Notes: generated by a model from the letters alone, not told the origin. A DNA stretch of 64,000 nt from Acidimicrobiaceae bacterium (GCA_024641655.1 JAHECR010000014.1:1-64000), one strand, 5' to 3'. Positions 7,913-17,275 are shown, numbered from the stretch's first letter. Program-made: numbers and translations.

Positions 7913-8349
7913 GCGACTGGCCCGTCCCCGCGTCGGTCCGGTCGATCGCCGACGTCGCTGTCGGCGACCTCTTGCCGCAACTCAGCGTGACGGTCACCGA
8001 GGTCACGAACTTCATGTTCGGGGCAGCATTCTGGGCGGCGCACCGCCTCCACTACGACGTTGACCTCGCCCGCACCGAGGGATTCGAGTCACCACTGGTG
8101 TCTGGCGCGCTGATGTCGGGCTACGCGTCGCGGCTGCTCGTCGAATGGGCCGGCCACCCCCACGCCGTCCGTCGCGTGACCTCACGCAACTTGTCCAGCG
8201 CCTTCGTCGGAGACACGCTCGACATCGCCGGCAGCGTCACCGCGATCGACCCCAGCGGTCGGGTCGACTGCACCTTGACCCTCGCGAGCGGCGATCGGCG
8301 CTTCATGGCGTGCGACGCTCAGCTCCAACTCCGAACCGACCGCGCCTGA
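7909..8349 (+). CDS. MaoC-like catalytic hydratase subunit
   Basis: A 146-residue hotdog with the hydratase-2 segment AAHRLHYDVDLARTEGF near residue 43, supplying the Asp and His expected for (R)-specific enoyl-CoA hydration, and the PLVSGALMSGYASRLL helix. It begins GTG at 7909, overlapping the upstream half by four bases. Together the two should form a heteromeric hydratase. The canonical HxD catalytic pair reads HYD here, as expected. Direction (hydration or dehydration) depends on pathway. Confidence 0.75.
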   Translation: MSDWPVPASVRSIADVAVGDLLPQLSVTVTEVTNFMFGAAFWAAHRLHYDVDLARTEGFESPLVSGALMSGYASRLLVEWAGHPHAVRRVTSRNLSSAFVGDTLDIAGSVTAIDPSGRVDCTLTLASGDRRFMACDAQLQLRTDRA

Positions 8350-8445
8350 CCTCCGTCGACTGCGATCTGCTCGATTCGGATGCTCATGGGACAGGACCAT
8401 CGCTAGTATTCGACCGAGCGGCGACACCTGCCGCACGAGGTCGCC

Positions 8446-8772
8446 ATGATTCACGAGCTGCGGATATATACCCCCACTGACGACAACATGGGGGCCCTCC
8501 TGCGTCGGTTCCGGGACCACACGCTTCGCCTGTTCGACAAGCACGACATTGTCAGCGTCGGCTACTGGCTCAACTCCATCGGGGGCCGCAGCGACGAACT
8601 CTGGTACATGCTCGCGTTCGATGATTTCGCCCAACGTGAACAGGCCTGGGCCGGGTTCCTCGCCGACCCCGAATGGCTGGAGGTCCGGCGCGTGACCGAA
8701 GCAGACGGCCCGCTTGTGCACCACATCGAGAACCGCATCCTTTCACCGACCTCGTTCTCCCCGCTGCGGTGA
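8446..8772 (+). CDS. NIPSNAP-family dimeric alpha/beta barrel protein
   Basis: A 108-residue ferredoxin-like barrel. The opening MIHELRIYTP and the tail of a long central helix with GYW (VSVGYWLNSIGG) and DELWYMLAFDDFAQREQAW match NIPSNAP proteins. Members occur in catabolic clusters and their role is poorly known. ATG at 8446 follows ACGAGGTCGCC. The 96-base gap after the MaoC gene means it could be a separate unit or part of the same run. Confidence 0.7.
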   Translation: MIHELRIYTPTDDNMGALLRRFRDHTLRLFDKHDIVSVGYWLNSIGGRSDELWYMLAFDDFAQREQAWAGFLADPEWLEVRRVTEADGPLVHHIENRILSPTSFSPLR

Positions 8773-8845
8773 GATCCACGCGCCAAGGCCTTCTCCGCAC
8801 TGTGGGGAGCAGCCCCAGTCGGGAGATCCGGGCCCGGGACGCGTC

Positions 8846-9664
8846 GTGAGGCAACCGTTGGTCGACATCGGGCTCTTCCACCGGCTCGGGATCGCAGTCC
8901 GCGGCGAAGGGGAGGAACCCGCGCGCTGGTTCGAGGAGGTCCTGGGCGCGGAGATCGCGCGGTCGCACCGCGAGCCGGGCGACACCCACTGGTCGACCGT
9001 GCTGCGGATCGGTGGCACGCAGATCGCAGTGTTCGCTGCCTCGGAGACCGACACCGATGGCGTCATCGGTCGCTTCGTCGACCGTTACGGCGCCGGGTTG
9101 CACTCCTTGGCGTGGAGGGTCGACGACCTCCAAGCCGCCGAGGAGGCAGTGCGCTCGAGGGGGCTCACGGTCACCGGCGTCAACCGGGCGGCCCGACACT
9201 GGTTCCTCCACCCCCGCGAGACGCACGGCATCCTCATCGAGCTCACGGACCAGGGGGTGGGTCAGGGTCGATCCGCTGCGCCGACGGGCGGACCGCCACT
9301 CGACGTTGCATGGATGACCGCAACCGTGGCCGACATCGACGAACCTCGTGCGTTGTTCGAGGAGCTGTTCGGAGCGGCCGAGGTCGACGGTTTGCCCAAA
9401 GGCGACCCTGCAGTCGAGGAGACCGCGGACCTGCGGATCGGCGATGTCGTCATACGTCTGGTGGCACCCAGGTCGGCCCAGAGCCGCTATCACCGCCCCG
9501 ACGGCCGCAGCGGGCTGGCGTCGGTCACGTTGCTGGTGGATTCGCTGGGCGACGTGCCGCTGCCCGTCATCGAAGTCAACGGGGATCGGGCATGGTCTGA
9601 TCCCGCACACACTCTCGGGTTGGCACTGGAGTGGACGACCGTGTCGCCCGGATGGCCCAACTAG
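8846..9664 (+). CDS. Two-domain VOC (glyoxalase/bleomycin resistance) protein
   Basis: A 272-residue protein with two vicinal-oxygen-chelate modules, the first beginning LFHRLGIAVRGEGEEPARWF and the second VAWMTATVADIDEPRALFEELF. VOC enzymes hold a divalent metal and include ring-cleaving dioxygenases, epimerases and glyoxalases. Conserved H in LHSLAWRVDD and E in GILIELTD fit metal ligands of module one; module two has fewer ligands and may be structural. I chose GTG at 8846; TTG at 8858 is also possible. It closes the plus-strand catabolic run. Confidence 0.65.
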   Translation: MRQPLVDIGLFHRLGIAVRGEGEEPARWFEEVLGAEIARSHREPGDTHWSTVLRIGGTQIAVFAASETDTDGVIGRFVDRYGAGLHSLAWRVDDLQAAEEAVRSRGLTVTGVNRAARHWFLHPRETHGILIELTDQGVGQGRSAAPTGGPPLDVAWMTATVADIDEPRALFEELFGAAEVDGLPKGDPAVEETADLRIGDVVIRLVAPRSAQSRYHRPDGRSGLASVTLLVDSLGDVPLPVIEVNGDRAWSDPAHTLGLALEWTTVSPGWPN

Positions 9665-9726
9665 CACGGTCATGCTTGCGCACGAACACGCACGTACCGG
9701 CCGGCACAGATGCGAGCGACTCCCGG

Positions 9727-11277
9727 TCACTGCCAGAAGCGCGCCCTCAGTTCCGACTTGAGGATCTTGTTCGCACCGCTGATTGGGAGCGGTTCGGGCC
9801 GGATCTCGACCGATCGGGGGATCTTGTAGCCGGCGATCAGCGTTCGGCAGTGGGCCCGCAGCGCCTCGGCCCCGACCGACGTTCCGGCCTTCGGCACAAC
9901 TACGGCGTGGACCGCTTCGCCCCACTGGTCGTCGGGGATGCCGAACACCGCACACTGCTGGACGTCGGGGTGCCGGTACAGCGCGTTCTCGACCTCGACC
10001 GAGTACACGTTCTCGCCACCGGAAACGATCATGTCCTTGAGTCGATCGACGACGTACAGATATCCGTCGTCGTCGAGGTAGCCCGCGTCACCGGTGTGCA
10101 TCCACCCGCCCCGCAGGACGTCGGCCGTGAGCTCGGGCTGGCGCCAGTACCCGCGCATGACCATCGGCCCGCGCACCGTCACCTCACCGATCTCACCTGG
10201 GCCGAGCTCGCGGTCGTCAGGGTCGACGATGCGCACCTCGGCGGTGAGCACCGCCCGACCGGCTGAGCCGAGCCGACCGGAGCGAGGGCCGTCGAGGACA
10301 TGGTCGTCGGCGCCGAGGATCGTGGCCACAGGCGAGAGCTCGGTCTGACCATACGACTGGGCGAACCGTGCGCCGGGGAGCGCCTGCATCAGCCGTACGA
10401 GCGTGTCCTCAGGCATCGGGGCTGCGCCGTAGGTGATCAACGACAGCGATGGCAACGCGTCGTGACGGTCGTCGAGCCGGTCGACGATCTGTCGCGCCAT
10501 GGTGGGGACAAACGTCGCAACCGTGCATCGCTCGCGGGCGATCGTGTCCAGTACCTCGTCGGCATCGAAGCGGGCGAGCAACACGTGGACACCGCCGACG
10601 ATCGTGGTCGAAATGACCCTGGCCCCGGCGGCCACATGGAACAGCGGGCCGCAGTGGAGGTGGACCGTGTCGCGGTCGAGCCCGGTCTCGGCGATCACGT
10701 TCATCGAGTTGGCCTCGAGGTTGCGGTGGCTGAGCATCACGCCCTTGGGAGCACCGGTGGTTCCGCCCGTGTAGTACAGGTACGCGAGGTCGTCTCCCTC
10801 GCTTCCCGCGTCCTCGATCGGGGGGTTCTCGGCGATCAGCTCGTCGGACGTCGGCCACGGGTGGACGGGCAACTCGTCGAGGATCACGGCGCCCTGCAAC
10901 GAGGAGACATCGCGCACCAGTGATGCCGCGGCATCGGTGGCGGCACGATCGACGAGCAGCAGCGAGGGTTCGGCATCGGCCAGAACGGCCTGCAGCTCGG
11001 GCGGCGCGAGCCGGGTGTTGATCGGCGTGACGACGGCCCCGCACCAGAGCGTGGCGAACTGCGCTTCGATGTGGCGATGGCTGTTGGCCGCGAGGATGGC
11101 CACTCGTGTGCCGGGTTGCACACCCCGTTGGTGCAGCCCGCCCGCCAGACGAGCCACCCGCGTGGCGAGGGTGTCCCAGTCCAGTCGGACGTCGCCGTCG
11201 ACGACGGCGAGTGCCGCTCCCCGCATGCGCTTGGCCCGGCTCAGCGCGAATGTCAGTCCCACGGCGGGCACCCGCAT
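9727..11277 (-). CDS. AMP-forming acyl-CoA synthetase (ANL superfamily)
   Basis: A 516-residue adenylate-forming ligase that converts a carboxylic acid, ATP and CoA to acyl-CoA. Motifs: the phosphate-binding loop YYTGGTTGAPKG near residue 160, YGQTELSP near 290, HTGDAGYLDDDGYLYVVDR near 385, and the C-terminal domain GYKIPRSVE with the catalytic Lys in GANKILKSEL. Its ATG at 11277 lies inside the 3' end of a small upstream gene, so translation is probably coupled. It is convergent with the VOC gene. It could activate the acid feeding the nearby hydratase/thioesterase steps. Confidence 0.85.
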   Translation of the reverse strand: MRVPAVGLTFALSRAKRMRGAALAVVDGDVRLDWDTLATRVARLAGGLHQRGVQPGTRVAILAANSHRHIEAQFATLWCGAVVTPINTRLAPPELQAVLADAEPSLLLVDRAATDAAASLVRDVSSLQGAVILDELPVHPWPTSDELIAENPPIEDAGSEGDDLAYLYYTGGTTGAPKGVMLSHRNLEANSMNVIAETGLDRDTVHLHCGPLFHVAAGARVISTTIVGGVHVLLARFDADEVLDTIARERCTVATFVPTMARQIVDRLDDRHDALPSLSLITYGAAPMPEDTLVRLMQALPGARFAQSYGQTELSPVATILGADDHVLDGPRSGRLGSAGRAVLTAEVRIVDPDDRELGPGEIGEVTVRGPMVMRGYWRQPELTADVLRGGWMHTGDAGYLDDDGYLYVVDRLKDMIVSGGENVYSVEVENALYRHPDVQQCAVFGIPDDQWGEAVHAVVVPKAGTSVGAEALRAHCRTLIAGYKIPRSVEIRPEPLPISGANKILKSELRARFWQ

Positions 11278-11369
11278 ACGTGGAGATCGGCGACCACTTC
11301 TTTGATGTCGTCGCGCAACGCCGGTTCGTCGTGGTCGAAATGAGTCTCGTGGCCGTTCGTCGCGGTCAT
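11253..11369 (-). CDS. 38-residue cysteine-containing small protein upstream of the acyl-CoA ligase
   Basis: Begins MTATNGHETHFDHDEPALRD, continues with an acidic helix, and ends VCGCPPWD. AGGAGG stands exactly six bases before the ATG at 11367-11369, one of the best ribosome sites in the window. The last 25 bases overlap the ligase start in another frame, the usual layout of a coupled operon. The C-terminal CxC followed by PPW could bind metal or be a modification site. I do not recognise the family. It is not a mycofactocin precursor, since the C-terminal GVY-type ending is absent. Too short for standard gene finders. Confidence 0.6.
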   Translation of the reverse strand: MTATNGHETHFDHDEPALRDDIKEVVADLHVCGCPPWD

Positions 11370-11845
11370 CTGGTTCCTCCTGGTCCGCTGATGTCGAGTT
11401 CACCAACGATGGCGCCTTCGGGGCACTCTCGTGCGCCGCGGGGAAGACCTCGCTATCGATCAGCGCATCGCTCAGCGAGTGTGCGGTCGATGGCCGTTCG
11501 GTGCTCTTCGAAGGCTGCGCCGGTTGAGCGCCTTCTGTGCATCTGCTGAGCGCGGCTCGTCCTGCGGATCGAATCGAACCTCGGCCTGTTCTGGCGCATC
11601 GGTTTCGTGCCTTGCGGTTTCCAAGAGCCCAACATAGACCGCAGCACGGACAACGAGCGGACACCTGTCACGGCATCGTGGACCAGCGCGTTCACGAGGG
11701 ACCTCGATGTCGAAGGCGCCAAGTTGCTCAAAGGTCTCGAGGCGCGATGCGGGCAGAGTGACGTCGGTCAGTACGCAGAGTCCGCCGACTCCGCGCCCTC
11801 GGCCTCCCTAAGGAACCTCGCGACACCAGACGCGCGCCTGGCGCG
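11370..11845. other. 476-base stretch without a recognisable gene
   Basis: Lies between the small protein's ribosome site and the cytochrome remnant. Short frames exist on both strands but have biased, low-complexity composition and no good ribosome site. It should contain the promoter for the minus-strand ligase operon; I could not find a convincing -35/-10 pair. Confidence 0.4.
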
Positions 11846-12232
11846 ATGCGGTCCTGCTCGTCGCGTTCCCGCTCTACCGGATACGCGAACCGAGCCTGCG
11901 GGACCGACGCCGAGGCGGCGAGGCAGCACGAGTACGTCACTCTCGCTGGCGAGCTCTTCTCCAGCCACTACGCCTCGTGCCACGGCGCCGGTGGCACCGG
12001 CGGGACGGCACCCACGCTGAACTCCAAGCAGTTCCTCAGCGACATCAGCGACGACCAGGCCGGGCTGATCATTTCCGGCGGGGTGTCGGGCACGTGCATG
12101 TCCGCCTGGAACATCGACTTCGGTGGGTCGCTCACGGGCGAGCAGGTTCGCCAGATCGTGACGTTCCTGTGCCAGCTGGAGCCGTCGGCCCCCAGCGTCC
12201 CCGACTGGCGCCGCGGCGCGAAAGCGAGCTAG
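11846..12232 (+). pseudogene. Cytochrome c-like domain with a broken haem motif, probable remnant
   Basis: From about residue 33 the 128-residue frame matches a class I cytochrome c domain: LAGELFSSHYASCHGAGG, then LNSKQFLSD, SGGVSGTCMSAW and LTGEQVRQIVTFL with a PSVPDW tail as seen in respiratory complex cytochromes. The CxxCH haem-attachment site reads YASCH, so the first cysteine is a tyrosine (TAC) and haem could be held by one thioether at most. There is no signal peptide or membrane anchor, and the N-terminal 30 residues are unrelated Arg/Ser-rich sequence. Most likely a decayed fragment; a single-thioether cytochrome is the less likely alternative. Confidence 0.55.
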
Positions 12233-12473
12233 CCCGACCACCGCAACGGCCCTCGCGGTCGTCCCAGGTCCGGCGGGCGCCGGGGGTGCGTCACCGCTGC
12301 GAACCGGTGGGCCGGCCTGGATCGCAGCGCTGCGGTCGACGTGTGCGTCGCCGGGCCAGTCGTGAGAGTGCGACCGCGGCGCTGAACCCGAGTTCCCGAC
12401 ACGAGCGGAATATCGGATTGCTAGGGCCATTGGCCACTGGTGGACGTCGCTCCGATTCGGTTTGGGTGGAGCC

Positions 12474-13187
12474 ATGAGTGCGTTGTTGGAGGCAATCGCG
12501 GTCGAAAAGCAGTACCGCACCGGCGCGGAGGTGGTGCATGCCCTCCGCTCGATCGACCTGGGGGTGCAGGAGGGCGAGTTCGTCGCGGTCATGGGGCCAT
12601 CGGGAAGCGGCAAGACGACGCTGCTCAACTGCCTGTCGGGACTCGACAGCATCGACGGTGGAGAGGTGCGTCTCGACGGGCGGGCGCTCCACGGCATGAG
12701 CGACGCAGAGCGCACCAGGGATCGAGCGAGCTCGATGGGGTTCATCTTCCAGGCGTTCAACCTGATTCCGGTGTTCACGTCAGCGGAGAACGTGGAACTG
12801 CCCCTCCTGCTCGCCGGGACGCCGCCCGCTGAGGCCCGAGCACGCGCGACCGAGACGCTCACCCGCGTCGGTCTCGGGCACCGCATCAACCACCGGCCCA
12901 ATGAGCTCTCGGGAGGCGAGCAGCAGCGCGTGACCGTCGCCAGGGCACTGGCAGGACGTCCTCGGCTCGTGTGGGCCGACGAGCCGACCGGCGCCCTCGA
13001 CTCCGAGACCGCGGACCAGGTGATGTCGTTGCTGCACGAGCTCAACGACGACGGCCTCACGCTCATCCTGGTGACCCATGACGAGGGGATCGGTGCGAAC
13101 GCCGGCCGGTTGATCCGGATGGTCGATGGGCAGATCGTGAGCGACACCGCCGGCGCGTCGGCGGCCGCTCGTTCGTCGGGACCCTGA
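12474..13187 (+). CDS. MacB/LolD-type ABC transporter ATPase
   Basis: A 237-residue ATPase: Walker A GPSGSGKTT near residue 43, signature LSGGEQQR near 146, Walker B LVWADEPTGALD near 165 and switch VTHD. The GALD ending of Walker B and the SMGFIFQAFNLIPVFTSAENV Q-loop are typical of the LolD/MacB/FtsE group, which power FtsX-fold permeases. ATG at 12474 has GGGTGGA upstream. It is two bases from the permease gene. Confidence 0.9.
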   Translation: MSALLEAIAVEKQYRTGAEVVHALRSIDLGVQEGEFVAVMGPSGSGKTTLLNCLSGLDSIDGGEVRLDGRALHGMSDAERTRDRASSMGFIFQAFNLIPVFTSAENVELPLLLAGTPPAEARARATETLTRVGLGHRINHRPNELSGGEQQRVTVARALAGRPRLVWADEPTGALDSETADQVMSLLHELNDDGLTLILVTHDEGIGANAGRLIRMVDGQIVSDTAGASAAARSSGP

Positions 13188-13189
13188 CC

Positions 13190-16036
13190 ATGGGCGTGCT
13201 CGTCGTCGTCGTGGTGCTGTCGCTTCCGGCGCTGTTCGTGTTCGCGTTCCGGCCGGTACAGCGACGGCTGGCGCTGCGTTATCCGGCCCGCCGCCCGATC
13301 GAGGCGGCGCTGGTCGTGCTCGGAACACTGCTGGGCACATCGATCATCACCGGGTCGCTCATCGTCGGTGACACGATCGATCGATCCATCACGGCGTCGG
13401 CCTACGAACAGCTCGGCCCGATCGACGAGCTCATCACGGTGTCCGGCCTCCCAGAGGGCCAGGCCATCGCGGCGCGCCTTGCCGGGTTCACGTCACCTGA
13501 CATCGACGGCGTCACGAGTTTCGTCAGCTTGCCGGTCGCGGTCCAAGGTGGCGCAACCGCGCCACGGGCCCAGCTGCTGGTGTTCGATTTCGAGCAGGTC
13601 GCCGACTTCGGCGGTGATCCCTCCCTCACCGGCGTGTCGGGCGACACCCCCGGACCTGGGCAAGCGGTGATCACCGACGACCTGGCGAGGCGAGCCCAGC
13701 TCGCACCCGGCGACACGCTGACGGCGTTCGTCTACGGCCAGGAGCTGACCCTCGAAGTGGCGCGGGTCACCGCCCGGAAGGGCGTCGCCGGGTTCTGGCC
13801 CATCGATGGTCGCCAGCAGTCCTACAACGTGCTCGTCGGACCCGGAAGCGCCGCCGAGCTCCTCGACGCGTTCGGCTCGGTGCCCCCCGACATGGCCGAA
13901 CCCCCGTCAGTGCAGATCGCGTTCTCGAACGTCGGTGACGTCGAGGGTGGCGCCGCCCGCACCGCTGCCGCGCTCGCGGCCATCGACGGCGCGCTCGATG
14001 GCTCCGATGTAGTCGCTCGACCCGTCAAACGTGACCTCTTGTCGGTCGCCAAGGACGCGGCATCGGGCCTCACCCAGCTGTACTTCACCATGGGCATGTT
14101 CGCCGTCGCCGCGGGCGTGTTGCTGGTGGTCAACATCTTCGTGATGCTCGCCGACGAGCGCCGCAGCGAACTCGGGATGCTGCGAGCCGTCGGGCTCCGA
14201 CGGCTGCCGCTTATCGGTGCCTTCACCGCCGAAGGTTGGCTGTACTCGCTGGTGGCCGGGGTCATCGGTTCGCTGCTGGGTATCGGGTTCGGCTGGGTGA
14301 TCTCCTGGCGGGCCGATCAGATCCTCACGTCCAACACTGATCAGAATTCGCTGGCCTTGACGTTTTCGTTCGACTGGGCGACCGTCGTCGCCGGCTTCGC
14401 CATTGGCTTCGCGATTTCGATGGCGACGATCATCGCCACGAGTGTGCGGACCAGCCGCACCAATATCATCGCCGCGATCCGCGACCTCCCCACCCAACGC
14501 CTCCGCCACGTCCGTCGCCGCTGGCGCTGGCTCGGGCTCGGGCTCGCGGCGCTCGGGGTGTATTGGACGGTGCAGGCGGCCGCAGATGCAGAGCCCTATG
14601 GGGTCGCCATTGGCCCGATGCTCATCATGGTCGGTGTGGGCCCGCTTGTGGGCCGACTCATCGGCGTCCGGCAGGCCACCGCCGTCATCGCGGTCGCCAC
14701 GCTCGTGTGGGGGACGGTCTTCATTCCCGTGCTCGGTTCGCTCGACATCGACATCGCCATCCCGGTGTTCCTGGTCCAGGGCCTGAGCATGGCCGCCGCC
14801 GGCGTCGCGCTGGTCACGATCTACCAGGGCGTGATCGGCCGCTGGCTGTCGCGTGGCGCCCGCAGCCCGATGTCGATGCGTCTCGGCATGGCGTACCCGA
14901 TCGCCCGTCGCTGGCGCACCGCCATGACACTGGCCATGTTCGCCATCGTCATTCTCACCCTCACCTACCTGTCGGTCATCTCGTTCATGTTCCAGAACCA
15001 GGTCGACGACATCGCCGCCGACATGTCCGGCGGCTTCGGGGTCGTCGTCACCTCGAACCCGACGAACCCCCTCACCGCCGAGCAGCTCGCCGGGCTCGAC
15101 GGCGTAGGCGCCGTAGCCCCGCTCGCCTACGGGTTCGCGGACTTCGAGGTCGGCGGCGAGGCCCCCCAGGCGTGGCCGATCACCGCGTTCGGTCCGGAGC
15201 TCGTCGCTGCTCCACCCAGGCTGCAGGACCGGGGGAGCTACCCCACCGACATCGACGCCTGGGAAGCCGTGCGCACCAACCCCGATCTGGTCATCGTCGA
15301 CGACTTCTTCCTCGCCTCCGCCGGAGGACCGCCGACAGGCACCCCGAAGCCGGGCGACACGTTCGTCATCCGGGACCTGCTGAGTGGGCGCAGCCGCACC
15401 ATCGAGGTCGCCGCGCTCGCCGAGGACGACTTCCTGTTCAACGGCGCGTTCTACGGCATCGCCGGGTTCGCCGACCTCACCGCCGGCCGGGCCGTGCCCT
15501 CGAGGTTCTTCGTCGAGCCTGTCGGCGATCCCACTTCGGTGGCAGCCACTATCCGCGCCAACTTCCTCGCCAACGGGGCCGACGCCGACGCGGTCATCGA
15601 CACGATCGACAATGCGTTGGCGCAGCAGACGGGCTTTTTCACCCTCATGCAGCAATTCGTGGGTGTGGGACTTCTGGTCGGCATTGCCGGCATCGGCGTG
15701 ATCATGGTGCGCGCCGTACGCGAGCGCCGCAGGGTCGTGGGCGTACTCCGGTCCATCGGCTTCCAGCCCGGGGCGGTCGGTCGGGCGTTCTTGGTCGAAG
15801 CCACGTTCATCGCCGCTGAGGGGACCCTGCTCGGCGTGCTCGTCGCACTGATCGGCTCCTATGGCCTCGTGCTCAGCGGCGCCGGCTTCGCCGAAGGCAT
15901 GCAGTGGGCCGTGCCGTGGACGAACATCAGCTTCGTCGCTGCGCTGGCGATCGTCGCGTCGGCGGCTGCCGCGCTCTGGCCGGCGCGCCGTGCCACCCGA
16001 ATCGAACCGGCTGAGGCGCTGCGCATCACCGATTGA
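13190..16036 (+). CDS. FtsX/MacB-fold ABC permease, duplicated form
   Basis: A 948-residue permease. Signal-anchor helices lie near residues 2-22 and 40-60. A first extracytoplasmic MacB-type domain follows to about 280, then an FtsX three-helix module with RRSELGMLRAVGL near 325, extra helices around 450-560, a second periplasmic domain about 600-800 and a final FtsX module with RRRVVGVLRSIGF near 850. Such duplicated permeases work with one LolD-type ATPase, here the adjacent gene, in export or envelope remodelling. Convergent with the DUF2889 gene, overlapping it by 11 bases at the 3' ends. Confidence 0.85.
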   Translation: MGVLVVVVVLSLPALFVFAFRPVQRRLALRYPARRPIEAALVVLGTLLGTSIITGSLIVGDTIDRSITASAYEQLGPIDELITVSGLPEGQAIAARLAGFTSPDIDGVTSFVSLPVAVQGGATAPRAQLLVFDFEQVADFGGDPSLTGVSGDTPGPGQAVITDDLARRAQLAPGDTLTAFVYGQELTLEVARVTARKGVAGFWPIDGRQQSYNVLVGPGSAAELLDAFGSVPPDMAEPPSVQIAFSNVGDVEGGAARTAAALAAIDGALDGSDVVARPVKRDLLSVAKDAASGLTQLYFTMGMFAVAAGVLLVVNIFVMLADERRSELGMLRAVGLRRLPLIGAFTAEGWLYSLVAGVIGSLLGIGFGWVISWRADQILTSNTDQNSLALTFSFDWATVVAGFAIGFAISMATIIATSVRTSRTNIIAAIRDLPTQRLRHVRRRWRWLGLGLAALGVYWTVQAAADAEPYGVAIGPMLIMVGVGPLVGRLIGVRQATAVIAVATLVWGTVFIPVLGSLDIDIAIPVFLVQGLSMAAAGVALVTIYQGVIGRWLSRGARSPMSMRLGMAYPIARRWRTAMTLAMFAIVILTLTYLSVISFMFQNQVDDIAADMSGGFGVVVTSNPTNPLTAEQLAGLDGVGAVAPLAYGFADFEVGGEAPQAWPITAFGPELVAAPPRLQDRGSYPTDIDAWEAVRTNPDLVIVDDFFLASAGGPPTGTPKPGDTFVIRDLLSGRSRTIEVAALAEDDFLFNGAFYGIAGFADLTAGRAVPSRFFVEPVGDPTSVAATIRANFLANGADADAVIDTIDNALAQQTGFFTLMQQFVGVGLLVGIAGIGVIMVRAVRERRRVVGVLRSIGFQPGAVGRAFLVEATFIAAEGTLLGVLVALIGSYGLVLSGAGFAEGMQWAVPWTNISFVAALAIVASAAAALWPARRATRIEPAEALRITD

Positions 16037-17051
16037 GCCGACCTGCCAGGTGGGGGATGCCGACGAGGTTCGAGAGCAGGTCGCTGAGATGGGTGCATCC
16101 GTGCACGCCCGGCACCCGTTCACCGATCGCGGACACGGCGTCGGTGCAGGTCACCCCGACCATGCGCGTGACCTCCGCGGTCGCCAACGAGCAGTCGGGG
16201 AAGGGCAGCACCCGGGCGATCGCCTCGAGGTCCTCGATCACCAGCGTCTCGGGGTGCACGCGGCCGGTGAGTGTGTACTCGTGGATGATCACCTCGTAAC
16301 CATCGCTCCTCACGCACGAGTCGCGATGGTGCGCGTCGATCGCCAGTCCGTCGGTGTCGCGGATGAGATCGATGCGGCGCATGCGGCGCATCTGCAGCGG
16401 AAGCATCTGGTCCATCTGGTGGTAGGCCATGGCATCGGCCGTCGCGAGCGGGAGGGCCCTGGGGTAGAAGTAGGCGGACGCAGGCCTGCCCGACTTCACC
16501 TCGGCAATGGCCCATCCGTCCTCCTTCCAGCCGGTGCACACGTTCAGCTGCCGGAGCGCAGCGTCGGAAGGCTCCTGCGCGTAGGGGGGAGGCGGTGTGC
16601 CGTCGGGTCGGTCGGCGAGACGCGCCACCCCCACCAGCGACGTCGACGGCAGGTCCATGACGTGCATGCCCTGGAGGGTGCCGACCCACTCGGGTGCCGC
16701 GGCGAGTGCCTGGCGGCGGTACCCGCGGCCCACCGAGATACCCACGAGGGCGGCCGGGGCGGGACCGGGCGTCATGGTGACAGCACGCAGCACACGCTCG
16801 GCATCGATCTCGGCCACCATCGAGGTTGCGCCGGCCACCAGAGGGCCGTGGTCGGTGGTGATCAGGTCGCGGCCCGCGGCACGCACGGTCACCGCCGGGA
16901 GACCCGGTGCGGCCGGTCCCTCGGTCTGCTGCATCGTCGTCTGGATGTGACCGGTTCGACGGATCGAGCCGATCACGCGCTCGGGGGTTCCTGCCACGGG
17001 GTTGCGCGGGATCTCGCCGCGGATGAGGTCTCCCGGAAGCACTTCGAGCAT
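16026..17051 (-). CDS. DUF2889-containing protein
   Basis: A 341-residue protein. The C-terminal half, with HEYTLTGRVHPETLVIEDL, FPDCSLATAEVTRMVG and the ending RVPGVHGCTHLSDLL, is a DUF2889 domain; two conserved Cys and His residues here could bind metal, but the function is unknown. DUF2889 genes often sit in catabolic clusters of actinobacteria. The ATG at 17051 has GAGGTG upstream; the N-terminal 150 residues also look like a related half. Divergent from the SDR gene at 17276. Confidence 0.65.
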   Translation of the reverse strand: MLEVLPGDLIRGEIPRNPVAGTPERVIGSIRRTGHIQTTMQQTEGPAAPGLPAVTVRAAGRDLITTDHGPLVAGATSMVAEIDAERVLRAVTMTPGPAPAALVGISVGRGYRRQALAAAPEWVGTLQGMHVMDLPSTSLVGVARLADRPDGTPPPPYAQEPSDAALRQLNVCTGWKEDGWAIAEVKSGRPASAYFYPRALPLATADAMAYHQMDQMLPLQMRRMRRIDLIRDTDGLAIDAHHRDSCVRSDGYEVIIHEYTLTGRVHPETLVIEDLEAIARVLPFPDCSLATAEVTRMVGVTCTDAVSAIGERVPGVHGCTHLSDLLSNLVGIPHLAGRLNR

Positions 17052-17275
17052 GAACGGCACCTCGTCATGGCTGGCTGGCTGGGCACGATCGTCGTCCAGA
17101 CGGGTCGCGCGCGTCGCTGAGCGTAACCGGTGGTCGCCTCGGCCGAGGTCGCTCCGTCCGAGGGGTCGGCGTGCCGCGGTCCGACGGCTCCCGGGCACGT
17201 GGGCCCGGACACGGCCTGCTGTGGGTCCGGTACTGTCTGGCTCGTGGGGCACGGACCAGTGTCTCGGATCGGGGG

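Noticed and set aside
11253-11369. Mycofactocin precursor peptide (MftA)
   Set aside because: The C-terminal Val-Tyr motif is missing and no MftB/MftC genes are nearby; the small protein ends CGCPPWD.
13907-16123. Long open frame on the minus strand opposite the FtsX-type permease
   Set aside because: Composition is His/Arg/Gly-rich and resembles no family; it is the mirror of high-GC third-position bias, while the plus-strand frame has clear FtsX features.
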